Assembly: GCA_020024475.1 (NCBI GenBank)
Contig: JAHHTS010000007.1
Location: 1-55,286 of the forward strand
Reading direction: 5' to 3'
Source: Oscillospiraceae bacterium
GTDB lineage: Bacteria > Bacillota > Clostridia > Oscillospirales > Ruminococcaceae
DNA: 55,286 nucleotides
Part shown: positions 1 to 8,365 of the stretch, piece after piece
Layout of the letters: every line of letters starts with the position of its first letter
How positions within the stretch are numbered: position 1 is the stretch's first letter
Notes under the pieces: model-generated
Told to the model about the DNA's origin: nothing
Seen by the model: only the letters and a program-made list of their open reading frames with translations
Databases searched by the model: none
Translations under genes and position numbers: made by a program

Positions 1-90
1 GCATATAAAATTCCAAATTTGATTAAAAGAAATATTAGTGTTACTGATAAAACCATTATAAATACAATTCTATTTTTTAAACTTACATAG
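1..90 (+). CDS. Possible 3' end of a gene cut by the window edge
   Basis: Frame 1 is open from the first base to a TAG at 88-90 (29 codons), while the other two plus frames hit stops almost at once. The peptide is Lys/Ile/Leu-rich and ends in a short hydrophobic stretch. No family is recognisable and no terminator hairpin follows. In DNA this AT-rich a 29-codon open run could be chance. Confidence 0.22.
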   Translation, partial: AYKIPNLIKRNISVTDKTIINTILFFKLT

Positions 91-341
91 AAAAACATCG
101 ATAACTGCTAATAAACAATTTAATATACGAATAATAATAAAATAGATAGTTATAAAGAAATACATCTTTTATTTATAATGTTTTATATTTAATTATAAAC
201 ATTTGTCTTTAAAGCCTATTATACAAAATCATATTTACTAAATATCTTTATATATGTTATAATAATATATAATATGATAATAAAACTTGGTTTTGCCTGT
301 GACAATACCAATACAGAAAAATAGTCAAGAGGTAAATAAAT
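91..341. other. AT-rich intergenic region upstream of the galactokinase-like gene
   Basis: No gene is visible. The stretch is extremely AT-rich with stops in all frames. A TATAATAATATA-like run around 257-272 could supply a -10 element for the gene at 342, and a GAGGT ribosome site lies just before that ATG. I see no riboswitch-like structure. Confidence 0.5.
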
Positions 342-1511
342 ATGTTAGAAAGTCAGAAATTATTAGATAATGTTATTGACGGAAAATACAATGAATTTTT
401 CCGGGAGCGCTACGGAAAAGACAATGTTGAAATGTCTCAGGCTCGTTTCAAAGAAGCTCTTCTTACATGGAGTCAAATTTACGGCAGAGATAGAAAACCA
501 ACAATATATTCATTTCCTTATAGTATTCTTCTTGCTGGTGATGGTTCGGATGTCTCCATTCCAACAAATATGGATATGATTGTTGTTGTTGACTCAAACA
601 ATACAAATGTTTCTCGTGTACGCTGCAGCGCTCACAATGGTGAAGACAATATAGATCTTTATCAGCACGGTCCATATAGTGATGAATCAAATTTCACTAT
701 AGGCACAATTCGTGGTGTCCAACAGGCATTCCTACATTTTGGCCATAAAAATGTTTTATCTTTTGATATGTTCGTATCAAGTGAGACTCTCCCTGGATTC
801 GGTCTTGATGAATCAGCCCATTTGGCTATTGCAACAGCCTGCGTTATCAATGATTTTTCATTTGACGGAAAGCTTTCTGAAAAAGAACTTGCCGAAATTG
901 TTCAGTGGGCTCTTGCAAATTATGTGGTAACAGATTCTTATGCAACGGATACATATTCAACCATTCGTGGTAAAACAGTTACAGGTGATTTCACCAATAC
1001 AGATGCTGAAGTTATAAATGAAATTGATGTTAATATGTGTGAAAACAATATTTTTACAGTTGATATTGGCGAAACTTCACTGGAGATTTCAGATGAAGAA
1101 GTTGATGAAAGACTTGATGCCTTTATAGCAAGGTTTGGAAAAGATATCGAAGATATAAGCGAACAAGAATTTTACGAAAAATTATCAGAATTCAGTGATG
1201 TGGATAAAGAGGCTGCTTTATTCATCATGGATTATTTTACACAAGAAAACTTTGGTCAAATCTATGCTAAAAACGCAGTAGATGGCATAGGAAGTCCTAC
1301 CGTTGAAACAACAGTGGATCCAGAAAAAGAATCAGCTGGTGGGGCTGTTAAATGGCACTGCAAAGCAATGTTCAAATATAGTCTAATTCTTGCCTGTGTT
1401 TCAGATGAAGCAAAAGATGCATTCAACAAAGCTATGACGAATGTTTATGGACAAGAAAGTGTTGACAATATTGAAATTGCAAAATATCCAGCACAAATAA
1501 TTTTAGAATAA
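342..1511 (+). CDS. Galactokinase-family (GHMP) protein with eroded active-site motifs
   Basis: The protein is 389 aa, the length of a galactokinase, and its layout follows that family: N-terminal substrate segment, the 'DSNNTNVSRVRC' strand region, a 'VDIGETSLEISDEE' segment matching the usual 'VDTGGxHxDLTDDY', and a C-terminal strand pair. The catalytic signatures are lost. The PGRxNxxGxHTDH segment reads 'SFPYSILLAGDGSD', the phosphate loop GSGLSSSAA reads 'GFGLDESAH', the MDQ base region is absent, and the C-terminal GGGFAG motif reads 'GGAVKWHCK'. By family knowledge it should therefore not phosphorylate galactose, so a sugar-binding or structural role is inferred. It starts at an ATG after AAGAGGT and ends in a terminator. 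Confidence 0.72.
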   Translation: MLESQKLLDNVIDGKYNEFFRERYGKDNVEMSQARFKEALLTWSQIYGRDRKPTIYSFPYSILLAGDGSDVSIPTNMDMIVVVDSNNTNVSRVRCSAHNGEDNIDLYQHGPYSDESNFTIGTIRGVQQAFLHFGHKNVLSFDMFVSSETLPGFGLDESAHLAIATACVINDFSFDGKLSEKELAEIVQWALANYVVTDSYATDTYSTIRGKTVTGDFTNTDAEVINEIDVNMCENNIFTVDIGETSLEISDEEVDERLDAFIARFGKDIEDISEQEFYEKLSEFSDVDKEAALFIMDYFTQENFGQIYAKNAVDGIGSPTVETTVDPEKESAGGAVKWHCKAMFKYSLILACVSDEAKDAFNKAMTNVYGQESVDNIEIAKYPAQIILE

Positions 1512-1516
1512 GAAAT

Positions 1517-1550
1517 AAAAAAGCTGTCATTCACAAAGACAGCTTTTTTA
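1517..1550 (+). terminator. Rho-independent terminator
   Basis: AAGCTGTC and GACAGCTT form a hairpin followed by a T-run, directly after the galactokinase-like gene. Confidence 0.9.
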
Positions 1551-1811
1551 TTTTATAATTTTATCTCTATATTAAAATAATACAAAACATTTTATTATAT
1601 CTCTTTTTATATAAATGTTTTTTATTTATTTTTGTTTATATAATTAAGTTGAAAGTTTAATATATATTAGCATATTTTATGTGCAATACGACGAAAAGCA
1701 TTATATAAAATAGTATAATTTGTAGTTTACCCCAAACTTTAGAAAATCATATTAACAAAGTCAAAATCACATGTTATACTTATATAAATTATATAAAAAG
1801 GAGATTGCACT

Positions 1812-2846
1812 ATGATACATTTTGAATGTGACTACAATGAGGGCGCTATGCCAGAAATTCTTGACATTATGGTAAAAACAAACATGGAGCAAACTGTCGG
1901 GTATGGTCAAGATGTATATTGCGAAAAAGCCAAAGAGCTAATTAAAAAAGCGTGCAATGCACCTAATGCAGATATCCATTTTTTAGTTGGTGGAACTCAA
2001 ACTAATAAAACCGTTATTCAATCTTACCTGAAGCCATTTGAAGGTGTTTTATCAGCCGTAAGTGGGCATATAAACACGCATGAAACTGGGACTATTGAAG
2101 CTGGTGGGCATAAAGTTATAGCCATGGCTAGCGGCGATGGTAAAATTCGTCCTTGGCAAATAGAAAAAGCGGTTTTAGAACATAAAGGTGATTGCCACTT
2201 TGTACAACCGGGTATGGTATATATATCAAATCCTACTGAATTTGGCACTATCTACTCTAAATCAGAACTATCACAACTCAGTGAAATTTGTCATAAATAT
2301 CATCTACCTCTTTATTTGGACGGTGCTAGACTTGGCTACTCACTCTCCTGCTCTAAAAATGATTTAACATTGTCGGATTATGCAGAACTCTGCGATATTT
2401 TTTACATAGGTGGCACAAAAATGGGTTGCCTATTTGGAGAAGCAGTGGTTATAACAAACGATTCAATGAAAAAAGGATTTAGATATAACATAAAACAAAA
2501 TGGCGGCCTATTAGCAAAAGGTCGACTTTTAGGAATTCAATTTATCCCTATGTTTGGTGAAGATAATCTTTACAAAAAAGCTGGTGATCATGCTATTACA
2601 CTTGCAAACAAGCTCAAAGCAGCATTTGAGAAATTAGGAATTGAATTTGCTTATGACTCACCTACCAATCAGCAATTTATAATACTAGAAAATGACAAAC
2701 TAGAAGAGTTAAACAAATATTTTGTTGTTGCAGTTACAGAAAAAATTGATGAAACCCATTCTATTGTGAGAATTTGTACCGATTGGGCTACTAAAGAAGA
2801 AAATATAGATGCACTTATAGAAAAATTTCAAGAAATCTACGCATAA
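1812..2846 (+). CDS. ltaE: Low-specificity threonine aldolase / beta-eliminating lyase family
   Basis: This 344-aa PLP enzyme of aspartate-aminotransferase fold type I likely cleaves L-threonine or allo-threonine to glycine and acetaldehyde. Visible landmarks are the N-terminal 'MIHFECDYNEGAMPEIL', the 'VGGTQTNKTVI' cofactor-binding region, the 'HINTHETGTIEAGG' loop, the 'LYLDGARLGYS' aspartate that pairs with the pyridine nitrogen, and the 'FYIGGTKMG' segment carrying the Schiff-base lysine. Length fits the family. The ATG follows AAAAGGAG. It is monocistronic and converges on the AraC gene across a shared terminator. Activity on phenylserine or other beta-hydroxy amino acids cannot be excluded. 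Confidence 0.88.
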   Translation: MIHFECDYNEGAMPEILDIMVKTNMEQTVGYGQDVYCEKAKELIKKACNAPNADIHFLVGGTQTNKTVIQSYLKPFEGVLSAVSGHINTHETGTIEAGGHKVIAMASGDGKIRPWQIEKAVLEHKGDCHFVQPGMVYISNPTEFGTIYSKSELSQLSEICHKYHLPLYLDGARLGYSLSCSKNDLTLSDYAELCDIFYIGGTKMGCLFGEAVVITNDSMKKGFRYNIKQNGGLLAKGRLLGIQFIPMFGEDNLYKKAGDHAITLANKLKAAFEKLGIEFAYDSPTNQQFIILENDKLEELNKYFVVAVTEKIDETHSIVRICTDWATKEENIDALIEKFQEIYA

Positions 2847-2849
2847 TAC

Positions 2850-2880
2850 TACGCCCTAAGATTATAACTTAGGGCGTATA
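2850..2880. terminator. Bidirectional terminator between ltaE and the AraC gene
   Basis: TACGCCCTAAG and CTTAGGGCGTA form an 11-bp stem with an AT loop and T/A flanks on both sides. Confidence 0.85.
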
Positions 2881-2881
2881 T

Positions 2882-3745
2882 TTATTTTCCTAGTTTTCTA
2901 TAAGCACTTGGCGAAATACCATAATTTTTTTTAAATATATTTGAGAACCGATAAGCGTTACTGAACCCATTTTCGAAAGCTATTTGACTTATATTTTTAT
3001 CTGTCTGCATCAAAGCACGAGCTGACATTTCAAGCTTAGTAGACGTTATAAATTCCTTACATGACATATCTAAAACAGACTTAAAGCTTTTATACAGATA
3101 ACTTTGCGAAACATTACATATATTACATAGGTCTTCTACCGTTACTGCAAGAGAAGGGTTATTTATAACATAACTATGACATTGCATAACGAGTTTTTCT
3201 TCACTATCAGAAAACAACTTGACATCATTTTTCAAAATACTTTTTTGCCCGTTATAAATAACCAATGCTATCAATCTTTGTAGTAATAGCAATACACTTA
3301 GGTAATGCCCATCCCTTTCCTCTATTGCTTCATTTAATACATAATAAAATGTGTTTACAGACAACTCTGAAACTGCTTGTGGGTAAATAGAGACATTACT
3401 CAAACCTAAAGTATCCGAAAAATTTTTCTGTTGTGATAACGATTGAAAAGAAAAGTTAATTGAAAAAAACTCGCAACTTTCGTCGCCTAAAATTTCGGCA
3501 TGATAGAGTGACCCAGGAGAAAACAATACGCAATCTCCTTGACTTGTATAGTATATGTTTTTTCCCATGTGTATTCCTGCTTTTCCATGCAACATAACAA
3601 GAATTTTATAGTTGTTCATTATAACACGCTGGCTTTTTCTTACAGAATTTTCATTGAGATATGAAACTCCAAGAATATCAAAATCAAGTGTCTCCATAAA
3701 AGCTGATATAACATCTTTCGATAAGACCTTCATTGTTGTTTTCAT
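2882..3745 (-). CDS. AraC/XylS-family transcriptional regulator
   Basis: The 287-aa protein has an N-terminal cupin-like sensor region ('HGKAGIHMGKNIYYTSQGDCVLFSPGSL' with similar turns) and a C-terminal double helix-turn-helix. The last 100 residues carry 'VEDLCNICNVSQSYLYKSFK' and the classic AraC ending around 'QIAFENGFSNAYRFSNIFKK'. An upstream in-frame ATG at 3757 overlaps the GAGG ribosome site, so the ATG at 3745 is the better start. It is divergent from the secreted flavin reductase gene (start 3942) with 196 bp between them, so it probably controls that gene. The inducer is unknown. Confidence 0.88.
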   Translation of the reverse strand: MKTTMKVLSKDVISAFMETLDFDILGVSYLNENSVRKSQRVIMNNYKILVMLHGKAGIHMGKNIYYTSQGDCVLFSPGSLYHAEILGDESCEFFSINFSFQSLSQQKNFSDTLGLSNVSIYPQAVSELSVNTFYYVLNEAIEERDGHYLSVLLLLQRLIALVIYNGQKSILKNDVKLFSDSEEKLVMQCHSYVINNPSLAVTVEDLCNICNVSQSYLYKSFKSVLDMSCKEFITSTKLEMSARALMQTDKNISQIAFENGFSNAYRFSNIFKKNYGISPSAYRKLGK

Positions 3746-3854
3746 CAAATACCTCATATATTTATATTTTTAATATATTGTACCATATAATTATTTATTT
3801 GTGAACTTTCACCTTCTTATTATGATTTTTATATTTTTAGTAATGTTTTAACTA

Positions 3855-3906
3855 TTGATATATTTTTATCTAATAGTAATATAATATATAGCAAACATAT
3901 CGTTTG
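3855..3906 (+). promoter_or_regulatory. Putative promoter and inverted repeat ahead of the flavin reductase
   Basis: TTGATA at 3855-3860 and TATAAT at 3880-3885 are separated by 19 bp, a long but usable spacing. Just downstream CAAAC and GTTTG (3892-3896 and 3902-3906) make a short inverted repeat that could be an operator or leader stem. Confidence 0.4.
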
Positions 3907-3941
3907 TAATATACTTAAATTTTTATAGGAGATATTAAGTT

Positions 3942-5894
3942 ATGAAAAAACTTACAGCTATTGTACTTACTTTGGCTATGGCTTTTTCAATGGTAGCTTG
4001 CTCACCATCTGTTAAGAACGAAGTTCCACAGGTTGAAGCTGACCAGACAAAAACAGCCGATGTAGTTATCGTAGGTGCAGGCGCAGCAGGTCTTGCTGCA
4101 GCTATCGAAGCAGTTGATAATGGCGCTGAAAGCGTTATTGTTCTTGAAAAAACATCAACAACAGGTGGTTCTTTGAACTTCACTGGTGGTACAATGTCAG
4201 GTGCTGAAACAATCATTCAGGAAATTGACGGCGTTGAAGATACAAAAGAATCTTTTGTACAGGATATCCTTAAAAACGGTGCACAGAAAGGTAATGAAGA
4301 ACTTATCCGTGCTTTCGTTGATGAAGATGTTGACGCTATTCAATGGCTTTGGGACAATGGTTTGTCAGACAATCAGTTCTCAAAAGATCGTGAAACTGGT
4401 ACAATGTCAGTATTCGCTCCAGAACATGCACTTTACTCAGTAAAAAGATCTTACAAACCAACACCACATGATGCTAAAAAATATAAATCAGCTGCTCATG
4501 AAATTCTTGATGCTGTTGTAGCAGAAAATTCAAAAATCACAATTGATTTCCAGACAACAGCTAATCAGCTTATCAATAATGAAGCTGGTCAGGTTCTTTC
4601 TGTATTAGCTACTAATGCTGATGGTGAAAAAGTTCTTTACACATCAACACATGGTGTTATTATGGCAACAGGTGGTTACTCAGGTAACCTCAATATGCTT
4701 GGTGCATTTACAAAAAATGGTTCAAACTACCTTCCAGGTGGTTCAAGCGCAGCAGATGGTTATGGTATCTACATGATGCAGAATGTTGGCGCTTATATTG
4801 ATGAAGAAGTTATGGGTTACATCCCAACATTCCCAATGGGTCTTGATACAGGTGTAGGTCCTGGTAAAATAGCTTCTACATATATGTGGAAAACAGGTGG
4901 TATCTGTGTAAACAAAGAAGGTAACCGTTTTGTTGATGAAACAGAAGAAGCTGTTGATATAAGAGAAGTTGCTCTTGAAGAACAGCCAGAAGCAATTCAG
5001 TATGATATCTTTACAGATAACATCATCAAAGATGCTTCTGCAAACGGCGCTGCTATGTTCTGGGATTTCTTCTACGCTCCAGGTAACCCATACAACAAAT
5101 TTGTTGTAACAGCATCTTCACTTGAAGAACTTGCTGAAAAACTTGATATGCCAGCTGAAAACCTCGTTAACACAGTTAACAAATACAACGAAAATGTTGA
5201 AAACAAAACAACTGATGAATTTGGTCGTGAATTCACAGAAGAAAGCCTTAACAGCACATACAATATTGCAGTTAACAAAGTTGAAGGCAACAAATACTAT
5301 GCAGTACCTCTCCACGCTCTTTGCGTTATGACTCTTGGTGGTGTTAAAACTAACACACAGGCACAGGTACTTGATGCTGATGGAAACGCAATCCCAGGTC
5401 TTTACGCTGCTGGCGAATGTGTTGGCGGTATTTGGGGTAAATTTGTATCTGGTGGTACAGGCGTTATGGGTCCAATTGTATTCGGTAGAATTGCAGCTAG
5501 AACAGCTATGACAACAGATATGGCAGCTGAATACAAAATGAAAGATGCACAGACTGTTATTACAGAAGATATGTTTGCTAAAACAGAAAAAGTAGACGCT
5601 GAAAGCCGTTTCGATATGTCTACACCTATTAAAGATGGTGAATATACATCTACAGTTGCTGGTCAAGAAGGTGACATGACAGTTAAAGTTACTGTTGCAG
5701 AAGGAAAAATCAGCGAAGTTGTTATCGTTGAAAATCACGAAACACAGTCAATCGCTTCAGCTGCTTTGGAAAAAATCCCAGCAAAAATTGCTGAAAGCAA
5801 CTCATGTGATGTAGATACAGTTTCTGGTGCAACACTCACATCTAACAGAATTATGGATGCAGTTGCTCTCTGCCTTGCAGAAGCAGCAAAATAA
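3942..5894 (+). CDS. Secreted lipoprotein flavin reductase: FAD-binding fumarate reductase-type domain plus C-terminal FMN-binding domain
   Basis: The 650-aa protein begins with a lipoprotein signal whose lipobox 'SMVAC' puts the mature N-terminus outside the membrane. A Rossmann FAD motif 'VVIVGAGAAGLAAAIEA' follows at about residue 40. The fumarate-reductase/urocanate-reductase fold continues through 'VIMATGGYSGN' and the C-terminal FAD segment 'GLYAAGECVGGIWG' with 'SGGTGVMGP'. The last 80 residues form an FMN_bind domain containing 'DTVSGATLTS', the motif flavinylated on Thr by ApbE transferases. This predicts an extracellular electron acceptor reductase for fumarate, urocanate or another enoate; the substrate is not readable. 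Codon use is strongly biased, suggesting high expression. A terminator follows. Confidence 0.88.
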   Translation: MKKLTAIVLTLAMAFSMVACSPSVKNEVPQVEADQTKTADVVIVGAGAAGLAAAIEAVDNGAESVIVLEKTSTTGGSLNFTGGTMSGAETIIQEIDGVEDTKESFVQDILKNGAQKGNEELIRAFVDEDVDAIQWLWDNGLSDNQFSKDRETGTMSVFAPEHALYSVKRSYKPTPHDAKKYKSAAHEILDAVVAENSKITIDFQTTANQLINNEAGQVLSVLATNADGEKVLYTSTHGVIMATGGYSGNLNMLGAFTKNGSNYLPGGSSAADGYGIYMMQNVGAYIDEEVMGYIPTFPMGLDTGVGPGKIASTYMWKTGGICVNKEGNRFVDETEEAVDIREVALEEQPEAIQYDIFTDNIIKDASANGAAMFWDFFYAPGNPYNKFVVTASSLEELAEKLDMPAENLVNTVNKYNENVENKTTDEFGREFTEESLNSTYNIAVNKVEGNKYYAVPLHALCVMTLGGVKTNTQAQVLDADGNAIPGLYAAGECVGGIWGKFVSGGTGVMGPIVFGRIAARTAMTTDMAAEYKMKDAQTVITEDMFAKTEKVDAESRFDMSTPIKDGEYTSTVAGQEGDMTVKVTVAEGKISEVVIVENHETQSIASAALEKIPAKIAESNSCDVDTVSGATLTSNRIMDAVALCLAEAAK

Positions 5895-5913
5895 TTTGTA
5901 AATTTACAAATTA
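5892..5913. repeat. 22-bp perfect AT-rich palindrome overlapping the stop codon
   Basis: TAATTTGT-AAATTT-ACAAATTA reads the same on both strands and includes the reductase TAA stop. It lies 20 bp before the terminator stem, so it may be an RNA-stabilising 3' structure. Confidence 0.4.
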
Positions 5914-5933
5914 AAGCTTAAATTTATATTTAA

Positions 5934-5961
5934 TCCCCTTCGGTGTTCGAAGGGGATTTTT
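5934..5961 (+). terminator. Rho-independent terminator of the flavin reductase gene
   Basis: TCCCCTTCG and CGAAGGGGA pair across a 5-nt loop, followed by TTTTTAT. Confidence 0.9.
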
Positions 5962-6150
5962 ATATATATAGATTTAATACAATTATATCATTTCACATCA
6001 AAAATCATTTGATATTATTATAGTAATTTGTAAAAAGCAAATGTATTCTCTAGCTCATTAAATACGTCTTATTTAGCACACACTTGTATTTATGTATATA
6101 AAACTATTGCCATAATATAAGCGCTACAAATCGAAATTTAACTCACTACA

Positions 6151-6192
6151 AAAGAAATCTCCTATATGCTAAATGCACATAGGAGATTTTAT
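6151..6192 (-). terminator. Terminator of the NCS2 permease gene
   Basis: AAATCTCCTAT and ATAGGAGATTT form a stem. On the minus strand it follows the permease stop and is trailed by T-rich sequence. Confidence 0.8.
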
Positions 6193-6204
6193 TATTTATA
6201 TTAA

Positions 6205-7587
6205 TTAAATACCTACAACAAATTTAAGTACAAATAATGCGGCAAGTACAAATGTGAGAGGTTTAATTTCTTTAATTTTACCAGTAAGAACTTTAATAAC
6301 AACATAGCTTATTATTCCCATTGCAATACCAGTTGCAATTGAAGATGTTAGTGGCATAAGGAATATGGTGAGCAATGCAGGAACTGCAACCGTAATATCC
6401 TCAAATTCAACATCTTTAAGATTTTTAAGCATTAGAGCACCTACAAAGATAAGTGCCGGCGCTGTGGCATAACCAGGAATAAGAGTCATTACTGGTGCAA
6501 GCAAAATACTTACAAGGAATAAAATAGCCACAACAACACTTGAAAGACCTGTTTTAGCTCCTTCACCTATACCAGCTGCAGATTCGATAAAAGTAGTAAC
6601 TGTCGATGTTCCTGTCAATGCACCTACCGTTGTTGCTACTGCATCAGACATAAGTGCTTTTTTCATAAATGGAACATTTCCATCTTTATCTACCAATCCA
6701 CCTTCTTTCGAAACAGCAAGAACTGTCCCTAATGTATCAAACATATCGGACAAAGAGAAAGAAATTATGAGAACAGTTACTGTCGAAATCATTTGTAAGA
6801 AATTTCCTTGTGTGAATATTGAGAAATCCAGTTTAAACAAGGAAACTTGCATAAAGTCTGCAAACTGTTGCGATATACTAAAAGAGAATGTTTCAGGTAA
6901 AACTGAAACCCCAAGAAAATATCCAAGAACTGTTGTAACAATAATACCAATAAGAATAGACCCTTTCACTCTCATTGCATAAAGAACTGTCATAAGAAGC
7001 AATCCGAAAAGGCAAAGAAGAGCTGCCATAGTTGCAGAGTTTGAAATATCTTTAAATGAAGTAATATTTATAATAATTGCTTCATCAGCAACAAGTAAGC
7101 CTGCATTTTTCATTCCAACAATGGCAAGCATAAGTCCGATGCCACCGCTTATAGCTGATTTAATAGAAGAAGGTATCGCTTCAACCACCATTTCTCTAAG
7201 TCCGAATATTGTGATAAATATGAAAAGAATACCTGACATAAACACAACTGATAATGCCATCTGATATGACGAAATAATATCAAGAGCAGGATTTCCTACT
7301 AAAACCGCCATAGCTGGCATCATTGCATAAGCAAATGTTGCATTTAACCCCATTCCCGGTCCTTGAGCTAAAGGAGCTTTAGCATATACACCCATAAGGA
7401 GTGTGCCTACAAAAGAAGCTATACATGTAGCAAAAAAGACGCCATTAAAAATCTTAATATTACCTTGATAAATAGTAAGAGGGTTAACAACTAAAATGTA
7501 CGCCATTGTCATAAATGTTGTAAGTCCACCGATAATTTCTACCTTTACCGATGAACCTTTTTCTCTAATGCCAAAAAATTTATCCAT
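6205..7587 (-). CDS. NCS2-family purine permease (AzgA/PbuG type)
   Basis: The 460-aa polytopic membrane protein has about 12-14 hydrophobic segments. Its start 'MDKFFGIREKGSSVKVEIIGGLTTFMTMAYILVVNP' style opening and the 'QGPGMGLNATFAYAM' motif are typical of the AzgA/PbuG branch, which takes up adenine, guanine or hypoxanthine with protons. A second signature 'SDMFDTLGTVLAVSKEGG' and 'TSTVTTFIESAAGIGEGAKTG' also match. The ATG follows AGGAGG. The leader contains a purine-riboswitch-like element, which supports a purine substrate. It is monocistronic with its own terminator. Confidence 0.92.
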   Translation of the reverse strand: MDKFFGIREKGSSVKVEIIGGLTTFMTMAYILVVNPLTIYQGNIKIFNGVFFATCIASFVGTLLMGVYAKAPLAQGPGMGLNATFAYAMMPAMAVLVGNPALDIISSYQMALSVVFMSGILFIFITIFGLREMVVEAIPSSIKSAISGGIGLMLAIVGMKNAGLLVADEAIIINITSFKDISNSATMAALLCLFGLLLMTVLYAMRVKGSILIGIIVTTVLGYFLGVSVLPETFSFSISQQFADFMQVSLFKLDFSIFTQGNFLQMISTVTVLIISFSLSDMFDTLGTVLAVSKEGGLVDKDGNVPFMKKALMSDAVATTVGALTGTSTVTTFIESAAGIGEGAKTGLSSVVVAILFLVSILLAPVMTLIPGYATAPALIFVGALMLKNLKDVEFEDITVAVPALLTIFLMPLTSSIATGIAMGIISYVVIKVLTGKIKEIKPLTFVLAALFVLKFVVGI

Positions 7588-7621
7588 AATTCCTCCTGTT
7601 TTCTTCTATAAATACCACAAA

Positions 7622-7640
7622 ACGCATTTCTGCGTCTACA
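7622..7640 (-). terminator. Weak hairpin in the permease leader, possible expression platform
   Basis: On the minus strand ACGCA-GAAA-TGCGT followed by TTT lies between the riboswitch-like core and the permease ribosome site. The stem is only 5 bp, so its role as a regulated terminator is tentative. Confidence 0.35.
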
Positions 7641-7695
7641 AATTGAGAAATCCGTCTCATAAAATAATTTAAGCATACTCAGCCATCACAAAATT

Positions 7696-7751
7696 TCAAT
7701 AATTATATCATTTACGGTGATATGGTAGAGATATCTCAGCTGTATTATTGA
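7696..7751 (-). promoter_or_regulatory. Purine-riboswitch-like leader lacking the P2 arm
   Basis: On the minus strand TCAATAAT (7744-7751) pairs perfectly with ATTATTGA (7696-7703) as a P1-like stem. Inside it are 'TCTCTACC', matching the purine J2/3 core, then ATATCA, the exact loop CCGTAAA, and TGATAT, matching P3 and L3. What is missing is the P2 hairpin with its GG-containing L2: only CAGCTGAGAT separates J1/2 from J2/3, so the normal L2-L3 kissing contact cannot form. It lies about 110 nt upstream of the purine permease ATG. It is either a degenerate riboswitch or a structural variant. Confidence 0.55.
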
Positions 7752-7885
7752 TATTTATTTTATTATTTATATATATCATACTAAGTATATTTGTTTTTTT
7801 CAATTGTCAAAAAGTCTTAAATTTCGGGTTTAAATTAAACAAAAATTAGTTTAAATATTCTTATTTTAATAAATTTTAATAATAA

Positions 7886-7911
7886 AAACAAAAACCGCTC
7901 CAAGGAGCGGT
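7886..7911 (-). terminator. Terminator of rpsT
   Basis: On the minus strand ACCGCTCC pairs with GGAGCGGT, followed by TTTTTGTTTTTATT, just after the rpsT stop. Confidence 0.9.
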
Positions 7912-7925
7912 CATTATTTAACAAA

Positions 7926-8186
7926 TTATTTTGCAGCGTTAGCTTTTTTCATCATTCTAGAAATTTTTCTAGCTGCTGTGTTTTTGTGAAGAATACCCTT
8001 TGAACAAGCTTTGTCAATTGTTGATACAGCTGCTACAACTGCCTTCTGTGCGTCAGCGGAACCATCAGCTAAAGCAATGTCTGCTTTTTTGATAACTGTT
8101 TTAAGGTTACTTTTCACAGCTTTGTTATGAAGGTTTTCCTTCTTTGACTGAACTACTCTGTCTTTCTGAGATTTAATATTTGGCAT
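7926..8186 (-). CDS. rpsT: 30S ribosomal protein S20
   Basis: This 86-aa, very basic protein binds 16S rRNA in the small subunit. It shows the family opening 'MPNIKSQKDRVVQSKKENLHNKAVKSNLKT', the 'AVVAAVSTIDKACSKGILHKNTAARKISRM' core, and a C-terminal Lys/Ala tail. Length matches bacterial S20. The ATG follows AAAGGAGGTGG. It is monocistronic and divergent from spoIIP, the usual arrangement in spore-formers where rpsT lies near gpr/spoIIP. Confidence 0.97.
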   Translation of the reverse strand: MPNIKSQKDRVVQSKKENLHNKAVKSNLKTVIKKADIALADGSADAQKAVVAAVSTIDKACSKGILHKNTAARKISRMMKKANAAK

Positions 8187-8365
8187 GATCCCACCTCCTT
8201 TAGTTAACTGTGACAGTATAAATTATAATACCATTAAAATCTACAAATTGCAAGTGTTTTTTTGTAACAATTTATAAATTGTCAAATTTATTTTCTAGAA
8301 CTGTTATATTATACCATATTATTTCATATAATCAAAGGTAAGATATTGATATTGGTGGTGATTTT

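Noticed and set aside
5118..5738. 206-codon minus-strand open frame inside the flavin reductase
   Set aside because: It is Cys/Phe/Asn-rich, antisense to a strongly codon-biased gene and has no ribosome site; a shadow of the real gene.
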